From an uncultured Porphyromonadaceae bacterium (lineage in GTDB: Bacteria > Bacteroidota > Bacteroidia > Bacteroidales > Muribaculaceae): DNA of 64,000 bases. A program made the position numbers and the translations under genes. The notes beneath the pieces were generated by a model that was not told the DNA's origin, searched no databases, and saw nothing but the letters and a program-made list of their open reading frames with translations. The DNA lies in the NCBI GenBank assembly GCA_902495075.1, contig CABUVO010000007.1, positions 61,095 through 125,094 on the forward strand. Direction: 5' to 3'. Positions 7,218 through 17,100 of this stretch are shown piece by piece (the first letter of the stretch is position 1; the number at the start of each line of letters is the position of its first letter).

Positions 7218-8617
7218 AAAAGTCATTACAAAAAATCAACTCTACTCCTCCGGCTCCGCCCACGAAGGCGAAGCGTCCGTTTTATGACTGCACATCGGTC
7301 GAATTGATGCCGATGGGTAACGCCCGTGTCCTCTTCGTCAACAAGACCACGGAGATGTTCCGCGATTCCGGTATCTACGACACCCGCAAGACTCCTGACG
7401 GTTACGAGTACAAGACCTGGGGAGCAGACGACCAGATGCCCTACAACATCATCGGTCTTATCGAGAAGGATGAGACCGTCTCCACATGTCAGGTGTTCAA
7501 TGCCGAAGTCTGCTATGGTGCCGGTCTGACATACGATACCTCCGGAGCATCGGAAGATGTCGCCCGCAAGGTCGAGGACTTTATCCTTGACAACCCGCTT
7601 CCGGATTACTTCCTCGGCGTGTGTCAGGATATGATGCACTTCAATTTCGCGGTGTCGGTCATAATTCTGAATGCCGACGGCACTCAGATTGTAGAACTCC
7701 ACCGCAAACCGGCATGTTATTGCCGCTTCGCTCCTGCGGATCCGAAGACCGGGAAGCTGACGAAGGTCATCTTCGGCCCGTTCCGCGATTCACAGCCCGA
7801 CGACAAGTTTGAGGAAATCGAATTGCTCGACCCTCGCTCCCCATGGCGCGACCTCGAGCAGCGCATGGGGCGCCGGGCTTCGCTCAACTACAAGCCCACG
7901 GACTGCCGGAAGTTTGCAGTCCTCTCCCGATTCCCCGGAGTCGATTCCCCGTATTATCCCATTCCGCATTATGCCGCTCTGTTCAAGGGTGAATGGTACA
8001 ACATCAAGCAACTGATCGGTCAGGCTAAGATGTCGAAACTCGAGAACACCGCGCCCATCAAGTACGTCATCGAGATTTCTCAGCGCTATTGGGACAATCT
8101 CTTCCTGCAGGAGAAGATCTCCAGTCCGGAAGAGCAGCGTAAGCGCATGAATGAGAAGAAGCGCGAGATGATGGAGTTCCTGACCGACCATAAGAACTCC
8201 GGCTCCGCGCTATTTACGGGCAAATCCATTTCCATCGACGGAAAAGGGGAGAGCCCTGATGTCACCGTGGTTCCTATCGACTCTAAGACCAAGGAGGGCG
8301 GCGACTGGGAATCCGATATCGCCGAAGCCGTCAATATGGTTTGCTTTACTTTGCGCGTTCACTCGAACCTCGTGGGTTCCGTGCCCGGCAAGTCGCAGAC
8401 CAATAATTCCGGCTCAGACAAGCGCGAGCTCTACACCATAGCACAGGCACTGAAGAAACCCTATCGGGATCTTCTGTTCCTGCCGCATCAAATCATAATC
8501 CGATACAACGGATGGAAGGGTGTAAAGCCCGACTGCCCCTTCATTCAGCTCACCACTCTCGACGAGCATCAGGACGCTAAACAAGTAACCACAAATCCAG
8601 ACAACGATGATAACTGA
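7214..8617 (+). CDS. phage portal protein
   Basis: A 467-residue protein. The segment DDQMPYNIIGLIEKDETV followed by FNAEVCYGAG (about residues 73-108), and the helical HRKPACYCRF and QAKMSKLENTAP regions, resemble portal proteins of Bacteroidetes siphophages. The portal forms the dodecameric ring at the capsid vertex through which TerL packages DNA. Start and stop overlap the neighbours (4 and 11 bases). Unusually it is separated from TerL by the lysis cassette and the MutS-like gene. Confidence 0.65.
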   Translation: MKKSLQKINSTPPAPPTKAKRPFYDCTSVELMPMGNARVLFVNKTTEMFRDSGIYDTRKTPDGYEYKTWGADDQMPYNIIGLIEKDETVSTCQVFNAEVCYGAGLTYDTSGASEDVARKVEDFILDNPLPDYFLGVCQDMMHFNFAVSVIILNADGTQIVELHRKPACYCRFAPADPKTGKLTKVIFGPFRDSQPDDKFEEIELLDPRSPWRDLEQRMGRRASLNYKPTDCRKFAVLSRFPGVDSPYYPIPHYAALFKGEWYNIKQLIGQAKMSKLENTAPIKYVIEISQRYWDNLFLQEKISSPEEQRKRMNEKKREMMEFLTDHKNSGSALFTGKSISIDGKGESPDVTVVPIDSKTKEGGDWESDIAEAVNMVCFTLRVHSNLVGSVPGKSQTNNSGSDKRELYTIAQALKKPYRDLLFLPHQIIIRYNGWKGVKPDCPFIQLTTLDEHQDAKQVTTNPDNDDN

Positions 8618-9422
8618 TTTAATAGATTCAGAATACATCCGGTGGTGTATTCAAAATGTGCAGTTTGAAGTAGAAGGCGAGCAGACCATCGAAGACAAAC
8701 TCGCGCCGTTCATCAAGAACACCGAAAACCAACTCATATCGGAGTACCTCATGCCAGGTGATTTCCTGAAGAAGGATGATATTGACGTCGCCATGCAGTA
8801 CATAGTCGTTACCGCTTTCGCTGATGCCGTCCCATCACTGGATCTTGTAGTCACTCCCACCGGTTTCGGCGTAGTCAACACCGAAACCATTGCTCCTGCA
8901 TCCAAGGAACGGGTCGAGCGTCTCATCGATCATCTGCAGCAACGTTCCGGAGTCCTTCTCAATGATCTCCTGTCACGTGTCCGCACATATTCGGAATGGA
9001 GAGCCTCGGAACGTGGACAATATTTCTGCTCCACATTCCTCCCTAATCCTAAGGATGTCGCGCTTACCGGTGCCCCTTCTTACGACATCATGCGCACCTA
9101 CGCGATACAGGCGGAAGAATTCATCGCCCGCCATTTCATCGGTCCGAAGCTAATGAAACAGCTCCGTGAGGAATATAATGCCCGCGACCCGTGGACATTC
9201 ATGGAGCTTCATTCCGTAGTGCGCTCAGTAGTCCTTGAATGTGTCAGGGCAAAAGTCGACAATAAACCGTTAATCCCTAATGCCGTATGGCATCTATGCC
9301 AACCGGTTTTCCAATATATTCGCTACCAATCGGAGTATTACGATCTTTGGCAGAAGGAGATGGGCAACCTTTTCAACCACTTGAAATTCAAGAACGACAT
9401 CAAGGGTTCTTATTACTTCTAA
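8607..9422 (+). CDS. head-tail-region protein, DUF6712-like
   Basis: A 271-residue, largely alpha-helical protein following the portal with an 11-base overlap. Helical amphipathic composition and position fit connector or adaptor-type proteins of Bacteroides phages; I think it resembles the DUF6712 family but cannot confirm this by eye. No catalytic motif is visible. Confidence 0.45.
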   Translation: MITDLIDSEYIRWCIQNVQFEVEGEQTIEDKLAPFIKNTENQLISEYLMPGDFLKKDDIDVAMQYIVVTAFADAVPSLDLVVTPTGFGVVNTETIAPASKERVERLIDHLQQRSGVLLNDLLSRVRTYSEWRASERGQYFCSTFLPNPKDVALTGAPSYDIMRTYAIQAEEFIARHFIGPKLMKQLREEYNARDPWTFMELHSVVRSVVLECVRAKVDNKPLIPNAVWHLCQPVFQYIRYQSEYYDLWQKEMGNLFNHLKFKNDIKGSYYF

Positions 9423-9432
9423 CTTCATAACT

Positions 9433-10215
9433 ATGACCTTAGACCTAAAAGCACCGACATCCTGGAGTGAACTGACGCAGGAGCAGCTCGCATATCTGTT
9501 GAAGGTCATCGCGGTTGTCAACCGCTCTTCCCTCGGACATGCTTACCGCTCCCGCGAGGATTTCAGCGCCCAGGTCGCCGCAAATGTGACAATCCGCTGT
9601 CTGTTCCATTGGAACGATATCCGCGTTGTCACTCCATACGCGGATGCATGGCTGCTCGCCCATGGTGGAGACGAGTTCCTCGTTTCCACCGGTGATCTCG
9701 CCGCCGCCACCGCAATGTTGCCGTGGATGTCGCGCCTCCCGGAGGATCCTGTCAGGCTCGACACCATCGACAGTGCCACCGCTATCTCTGCCGACATCGA
9801 GGATGACCTGTCCTTCGATGATTACCTCGCGTGTGAGGCCCTCTGGCAAGTGTGGCAGACCACACAGGCCGACAGCCTGCTCCGCGACATGGCTGCTGTC
9901 CTCTACCGCAAGGAGGACATCAAGCTTCAGGAGCATGAGCTGCTCTCGATCTTCTACTGGTGGGCTGGGCTGAAAGCGATGCTTTCCCGGAGATATCCCA
10001 ATTTCTTCCGAGTCTCGCCCGTAGAGGCCGCCGTCGATCATGTCGACGAGCTGACGCTGCGCCGCAGTATGGACTCTCAGATTCGCGCTCTCACCAAGGG
10101 CGACATTACCAAGGAAACGACTATCCTCTCGCTCCCTGCCGTCCGTGCCCTTACCGAGCTGGACGCTCTGGCCCGGGAGTACGAGGAATTAAATAGAAAA
10201 TACCCGTCAAAATGA
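9433..10215 (+). CDS. hypothetical phage assembly protein
   Basis: A 260-residue, mostly helical acidic protein beginning MTLDLKAPTSWSELTQEQLAY, a start seen in uncharacterised Bacteroides phage proteins. It lies in the head-tail operon, ten bases after the previous gene and overlapping the next by 4. A tail-assembly or connector role is inferred only from position. Confidence 0.45.
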   Translation: MTLDLKAPTSWSELTQEQLAYLLKVIAVVNRSSLGHAYRSREDFSAQVAANVTIRCLFHWNDIRVVTPYADAWLLAHGGDEFLVSTGDLAAATAMLPWMSRLPEDPVRLDTIDSATAISADIEDDLSFDDYLACEALWQVWQTTQADSLLRDMAAVLYRKEDIKLQEHELLSIFYWWAGLKAMLSRRYPNFFRVSPVEAAVDHVDELTLRRSMDSQIRALTKGDITKETTILSLPAVRALTELDALAREYEELNRKYPSK

Positions 10216-10703
10216 ATGGTTTCAATTGGAATGCAGCCGCATTCTTCGAGCTGCTGACAAAAAATAACAAACTCGCCACCGCGAAAAAATTTCAGTTTCA
10301 AAGCGTCTCCTCCCTGGAGGGATTCCATACGCTCATTGCAAAGACTCTTTCCTTGAAGGCGTGTGTCGCTGTCTCCGACACCTCCGAGGGTGGTACGGAG
10401 ATGAACAATTCACCCCACACACGACGGGTCAAGACTGTCTTCCTCTTCATGCGTCATGCCGCCGACCGGCAGGACCTGCGTCAGAACTGCATCGACACCA
10501 TGAACGAGCTGTTCCGGCAGTTCCTCACAGTCCTGATCCAGGAGAAGACGCGCCTCGCCGAGGATTGCATCTACATGGATCCTTACGTCAAGTTCCATGA
10601 GATTGACAAATATTTCTACTCCGGTGGTGCCTGTGCGTTCTTTCAGATCGCTATCGACACATTCCCAGACCTAAGATATAATCCGGACGAATGGAACCAG
10701 TGA
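10212..10703 (+). CDS. hypothetical head-tail completion protein
   Basis: A 163-residue protein with a conserved-looking core (TRRVKTVFLFMRHAADRQDL) and long helices (NCIDTMNELFRQFLTVLIQEK). It overlaps both neighbours (4 and 13 bases). Size and order, after connector-like genes and before the large tail protein, match head-closure or tail-terminator proteins, but no signature identifies it. Confidence 0.45.
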   Translation: MNGFNWNAAAFFELLTKNNKLATAKKFQFQSVSSLEGFHTLIAKTLSLKACVAVSDTSEGGTEMNNSPHTRRVKTVFLFMRHAADRQDLRQNCIDTMNELFRQFLTVLIQEKTRLAEDCIYMDPYVKFHEIDKYFYSGGACAFFQIAIDTFPDLRYNPDEWNQ

Positions 10704-11137
10704 CCGCCACGATGGAGGCCCGCCGGAAATTTGTCGAAGCATGGAACAAGACCATGATCGACATCTGGCAGGAAAAAATCTTTAAATACAAAATTTACGA
10801 TACGGGCAATCTATACCGTTCGCCGCTGGCTCTCCCCATCCGCGCCGACGGCAGATTCTATGATATCACCCTCTCGCAGACATTCATCGAGTATGGTATC
10901 TGGCAGGACCTCGGCACCGGACGCGAGGTGCCTATCGGCAACCCCGGCGATCTCGGTCATGACAAGGTGCGCCAGCGCCGCCCCTGGTTCTCGCCGAAAT
11001 ACTACGCTTCCGTCATGAATCTCCGTGATTTCTATGCCGAGTCGCTCGGTCAGGAGTTCGTTGGCATGTTTGCCAATCTCGACTCCGACGACCTGCGCCG
11101 ATCCTCGGAATACTACCGCCGGAAAGGACTCTCCTGA
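10691..11137 (+). CDS. hypothetical tail/neck protein
   Basis: A 148-residue protein: N-terminal helix (ATMEARRKFVEAWNKTM), then a beta region with RSPLALPIRADGRFYDI and IWQDLGTGREVPIGNPG, ending in a helix (RRSSEYYRRKGLS). The middle resembles minor tail or neck proteins of the HK97 gp10 type in general character only. Last gene of the operon before a promoter-like site and the giant tail protein. Confidence 0.45.
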   Translation: MEPVTATMEARRKFVEAWNKTMIDIWQEKIFKYKIYDTGNLYRSPLALPIRADGRFYDITLSQTFIEYGIWQDLGTGREVPIGNPGDLGHDKVRQRRPWFSPKYYASVMNLRDFYAESLGQEFVGMFANLDSDDLRRSSEYYRRKGLS

Positions 11138-11142
11138 TGTCT

Positions 11143-11173
11143 TTTTTCAGCGGGTCTCCTCTCATTATCTTCG
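11143..11173 (+). promoter_or_regulatory. promoter-like site before the giant tail gene
   Basis: TATCTTCG at 11166-11173 (one mismatch to TAnnTTTG) with TTTT at 11143-11146, spacer 19. It lies 20 bases before the ATG at 11193 and supports that start over upstream in-frame codons that overlap the previous gene. Confidence 0.4.
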
Positions 11174-11192
11174 CATAAAAATTTCTAACGAA

Positions 11193-14100
11193 ATGGCTGA
11201 TTTCTCCTCACTTCAATCAAAAGTCAACGCACTCAAGGCGAAAGTCGAGCAGTCCTCGATTACGCCTAAGTACCTTGGCTCTATCCTCGATGACTTCATC
11301 ACGCAGATGAAGTCAATCGACATGACCGGCATGTCTGAGGATGTGCAGACTGCCGTCGCTAATGCTACGTCAGCTCTGCTGAAGGCTAACCAGGCTCTCA
11401 CGGCATCACAGAACGCCACCAACACCGCAAGTTCTGCAGCCGCAACAGCAGTAGCGGCAAACAACATGGCTTCAGAGGCACTCACGAAAGCCTCGCAGGC
11501 TCTTTCTGCCGCGAACTCGGCTAAAACTTCCGTCACCAATCTGCAAGACAAAATCGGTGCCTATGGTGGCATCGCCCCGCTCGATGAATACGGAAAGATT
11601 CCTTCCCGATTCATGCCCGGGGCTGTGGACGATGTCAAGGAGTTTGCCGGGAAGGTTGCTAACGCATTATTTATTTCGGCATCGGTGTCGAACCTATCCA
11701 CCGATGCAGGGTGTGCCGTAGTCTATGACACCGTCACAAAGCGGTTCTTATTGCGCACTGCTTCCACATCCGGCGATCTGGTCCTGAATCGCAGCTATTA
11801 CAACAACTGGGGTGATGGCGATGCATTCGGTGAAAGTGTCGCTGACGGTCGCAAGCCCTTTAAAGATAAGATTTATGTCGATGTCACGACAAATAAATCT
11901 TATCGCTGGAGCGGATCTGACCTTGTCGCCATCGGTTCTGACCTCGCGCTCGGACACACCAGCACCACCGCTTTCCCCGGCGACGAAGGTGAGCAACTTC
12001 GGTCGGAGTTTGACAACTTTATGGAGAATGTCCTCCCCGATCTTGCCTTGTCTGAGAGTCTGGATGACGTCCGCGATGTGTGCTTTGAGGAGCTTGACAA
12101 ACTCAAAGGTATCTCGATTGTCCCTTTCAGCGGCACTTTCAACCCCGATAGCGCCGTACATGTGACGCCGCCTCGTGCCGGAGTCTGGTTTATGCCGGAT
12201 CGTGGTTATTTCTACTTTGTATCATCTTCTTATGGTCTTGTGGACACGGATTATAACCTTTTCGACTCTGACCATAATCCTATCGGGGCACGCCAGGATA
12301 GAATCTTCCGCTATGCAAACAATCTCTATAAGGTCGATAATGGCAAACTCAAGGAAATGGGCGGTTCCCAGGATGGCAACTGCACAAATGTCTCGGTGGA
12401 GTTCCCCAAGTCGGACACCACCGACCCTTATTATACCCTTGAGACTGCCATTGCCCGCATCTATGAGGAAAACCGTGCAAAGCTCGGTCAGCAGATCACC
12501 TTCGCACTCACCGCTAAATCGTGGAAACAGTATCAGTACATCGGCCCCACCGTGGAGCACGATGACTTCTGCAATGTCGAGAACTGGAACGATCTGGCGG
12601 GCATGTCCGCCGGTAAGGAACCGTTCATCAACATTGATGATCTCTGCGGAAAGCCTACCGCTTCCGATTACTACTCTTTCGAGTCGGCAATCGACGCTCT
12701 CGCAAGGCTTGAGGCTTCTTCCGGAGTCACTTACCGCAAGGCTGGTATGGTCATAACATACCGCATCTCGGAGTCCGAAATGGAGACCTTGCAGCTGAAG
12801 CGCAAGGTTACCGATTTCGGTACCCGCGCCGCATGGGGCGAGTTCGGTGGCGGTGGCAACAAGGTTGTCACCAAGGATGATCCTGCCGAAGGTGGCAAGG
12901 ACGCATTCTCCACCGGTGGAGCGTTCAACGCTCTCCCCGTGGATTCCGAGGTCAGGCAGGAGGATGGCGTGGTCAACATTCAACTCCTGAATGCTGCCGG
13001 CGACGCCATCATGCCGCCTATCTCCTTCGCTGCCGCCACCGGAGGCGGCACCACCTCGGGAACCGTGGTCTCCATGAAGTTCAAGCAGTCGCCGCTGTCG
13101 GGCGCCCTCGGTCAGACAATCGTGGCTCAGGCGGCTATCCGTTCTATCACGATGGCGGGCAACAACGAGGTTGACAACGCCATCGCGAAGATTGAGCTCT
13201 TTGACCGCGACACCAACCTCCTGCTCTGGTCCTCCAATGTCAACAAGGCTTCCTCCGTCTCCATGGAGGACTTCTCTTTCGACATTGACTTCACTCCTTA
13301 CTTCGAGGCTGCCGGTAAGCGCAACTTTACCGTCGTGGCCACCGACGAGGGCGGCAACACCGGTCAGAAATACATCACCGTCACCGCCGAGGATCTTACC
13401 GTCTCCGTCGATACGGTTCAGGTGCTAAACGTGCGTGAGGACGCTATGCTCCTCACTACTTCCGGACGCACCTCAATCGACATGTTCAAGTTCGAGAACA
13501 ATCAGAGCGACAAAGGAATCGAGGCTCTCGTGGAGATCTTCCGCAACAACAAGTGGGAAGAGCTCCAGAAGACCATCGTTACAGACACCTTCACGAAGGC
13601 TGTCACGCTCGATCCCTCGGCCCTGAAGCTCTCGCACGGTGCTTACCCTATCCGAATCTCGGGAACGTCCCTCAATTCCGGAGTCAAGGGCAACACTGTC
13701 TATACAGCCATTTTCGTAGTGGATCCTACGGCTACCACTCCGCTCGTGGCTGTCCGCTACAACGACAACACCGGCGGCAAGGTCAAGCTCTATGAATCCA
13801 TAGGATTCGATGTCGCTGTATATAACCCGGCGGCTAACCAGACCATCATCAACACCCGAATCGGTAACACGCTTATCTCACAGCTGTTGTGCGACAACTC
13901 GCACACCTACCATGTGGATAAGCAGATCCAGAACGGCACGGAGGGCGAAACTCTCAAACTTTATGCAAAGGTTGTGAGTGCCTCCGACCTGCGCGATTTC
14001 CGGAGCTACGAGGTGCCGATCACCATCTCCGGCTCCGTCATCGACGCCACCCTCAAGGAGGGTGCCCTGTATTGCCATGACTTCGCCACTCGTTCAAACA

Positions 14101-17100
14101 CCGAGGCTGACCACTCTATCACAGATGGCGGCTATTCGCTTACCCTGAAGGGCGCGAATTTTACCACTAACGGTTTTGTGGATTTCCTCGGATGTCGATG
14201 TCTCCGCATTGCTGAGAATGTCAAAGGCTCTCACAGTCACATGCCATTCGCTTCTGCGTCGCTGGAGGCGGCCGGCATGGCGTTCCAGATGCGCATTGCC
14301 ACAAACAACATCAAGGATCCGAACGCCAAACTGTTCGAATGCTATGACCCGGATTCCGGCGCAGGATTCTATGTCAAGGGCAACAAGGTAGGCATCGCAT
14401 GTAAGAATGGCGTGAAGTCCGTAGAGGAACGTGCCTTCCCCTGCAAACAATTCGTCACCGTCGGTGTCGTAGTCGAACCCGCGAGCATCTATGTCGAGCG
14501 TTCCGGTGTCCGTTACTCTGCCTTCCGTCTGTATCTCGACGGCGAGCTTGTCGGACACATCGGTTACACGCCCGGACGTGGTGACCTGTTCAACGGTAAG
14601 AACATTACCATGGACGGAACCAACGGAGACCTTTACATCAGTTACATGATGGCATACCAGACCCATTATGAATGGGCCCAGGCATGGAAAAACTATCTGG
14701 TAAAGCTCTCCGACACTTCGGCTATGATCGAGGAATACAATGCCGAGAACGTCCTGGTGTCGCAGACAGCCGAAGGAACGACTGCCATGCGACCCAGCGC
14801 CGCCGCCCTATGGGACCGCGGCATGCCTTATGTCGTCTTCGTGGCTGATGACGATGTCTTCACCCAGTTCGACAACGGCACGTCCACCTCGGACAATTTC
14901 TCGATGACGGTCTTCTACTATGACCCTGTGCATCCGTGGCGCTCCTTCAAGGCTACCAATTGCCGCATCCGTCGGCAGGGTACCACGTCCGCCAAGAGAT
15001 GCAAGAAAAATGTCCGCATCTACCTCTCCAAGGCTTCCGAAATCACGCCGCTATTCCCGGATTACACCAACCAGGATGCAATCCGTACTTATGCGCTGTT
15101 CCGCATGAAGAAGGTGCGCGTGGGCGAGAACACTATGCCAGTGGACCTCATTACAATCAAGGTCGACTTCTCCGATGCCGGAGGCGCCAACGACTGCGGT
15201 GTGTGCGACATGGCGAATGCCACTTATCGCGCACTCGGCCCGGACTACATGACACCGGCACAGCGTTTCTTCGATGGCACGTGGAACGGTGGAGACATCC
15301 ACCTCGAAAATCTCGAGATGAACCACTCCACCGCAAACCATCCCGTCGCTGTGTTCCGCTCCAATTCGGAGACACTGCAGAACGTATGGTTCGAGGCTAA
15401 GGGCAACTGGAAGGAAGACAAGGGCGAGCAGACCGCACTCGGTTTCATGAACACCCCCGGTTACAACCTCGGATGTCTCAACTATCAGGATGGATCATTC
15501 GTCGAGTATTACGGTCTCAAGACCGAAGACTCCCTCTCGCAGACGGAGGCCCGCTTCAAGGCGGATCCTACCGTCGACACTACCAAGGTCTACCTCTTGA
15601 CTGAGTATTGCGGCAACCGCTACCGCTTCATGCGCTATCAGGATGGAGCGTGGAAGAATACCACCGGCTCCATGAAACAGACCGGAGGCAAGGGCACCAG
15701 GTCATGGAAGATTAAGGGTGATGTGCTTAACCCCGTCGATGGCTACGAGCTGCTCAACTATCAGGGCTTCTGCTGGTGGCGTGGTGTCGTTTCACTTGAT
15801 GAGATGATGAAGACGGGTACCGGTTTCATCTCCTCATGGGTGCAGAAACTCATCGATAAGGGTCAGGTCACCGCTGACCTCGTTCCGCAGTGGACTTATT
15901 ATTTCGAGTGCATGGTCAATAACGATGACCTTGCCATCGCCTATGCGTCCGGAAAGAAAGTCCCGTTCGAGCTTTACCGCCGTCTCCGTTTCTTCGACCG
16001 ATGCGACAACAAGAAGCATCCGGACACTTATGCTGCCCGCTGGAAACAGAACCTTTACAAGTATGTAAATGTCCGTTCCCAGATGGTCTACTATGGTCTG
16101 ACCGATTACAATTCTCTCTATGACCAGCAGGCTAAGAACATGCAGCCCATGTTCTTCCTGGAGGATGGCTGTTGGGTTGAGAATGGTGTCTATTATGACG
16201 CTTTCGACACTGCCGACACCTGCGATGTCGAAAGCGAACCGTCAAAGATGCTCCCGATGCGGATGTACTTCAACAAGGTATATGACGCCGACGGTGCCAA
16301 CGGTAAGGATAACGACGGCGGTTGCACCGGAGATCCCGAATGTGACCCAGGCAAACCCACCAATGAGGCTACGGGTTATACAAACCCATACGCCGGATGG
16401 AACTCCGTCCTATGGGCTGTCCTGCGTCTCGTGCAGGAGCTTATTATCGACGATTCCGGTACGAAGACCGACCTTCATACCGTCATCGCCGCCATGCGCT
16501 CCGTGGAAGCGAATGTGGACGGCTCTCTGATGAAACCGTTCTCGCCGGAGGGCGCCACATATTTCTTCCTCACGAAACGCCTGCTCCGCTGGCCCAAACT
16601 CGTGAGCTCCTATGACGGAATCCGGAAATATGTGCAGTACACCGCCACCGCGGACTCCATCTATTTCTATGCGCTGCAGGGTCTGGGCCTCACCTCGCTC
16701 CCTGACTTCATCGACAAGCGATGGCGCATCCGCGACGGTTACTATCAGGTGGCAAGTTTCTATCTCAACTGCTTCACCTTCCGTATAGCCTGTGCGGCAA
16801 GTGCGAAGATTCACATTACCGCTGGTGCCACCGGTTACTTCGGTATCGGCAACGACGCGCCGACTGCCGCCTCCGAGGTCGTGTACCTCGAAGCCGGGCA
16901 GAGCCACTCATTCACGAACTTCTCTCACGAGACAGGCGCGCAGATCAACATCTTCCAGCCTGACCGCCTGAGCAAGCTCGACCTCTCTGAGGTCTCGGTC
17001 AGCTCCAGTGGCGGTGCCCTGTCATTCTCCTCCATGGTGCTTCTCGTCACGCTCCTGCTTGGCTCTGATACCCACCGTGAGATTGCATCGAACTATGAGG

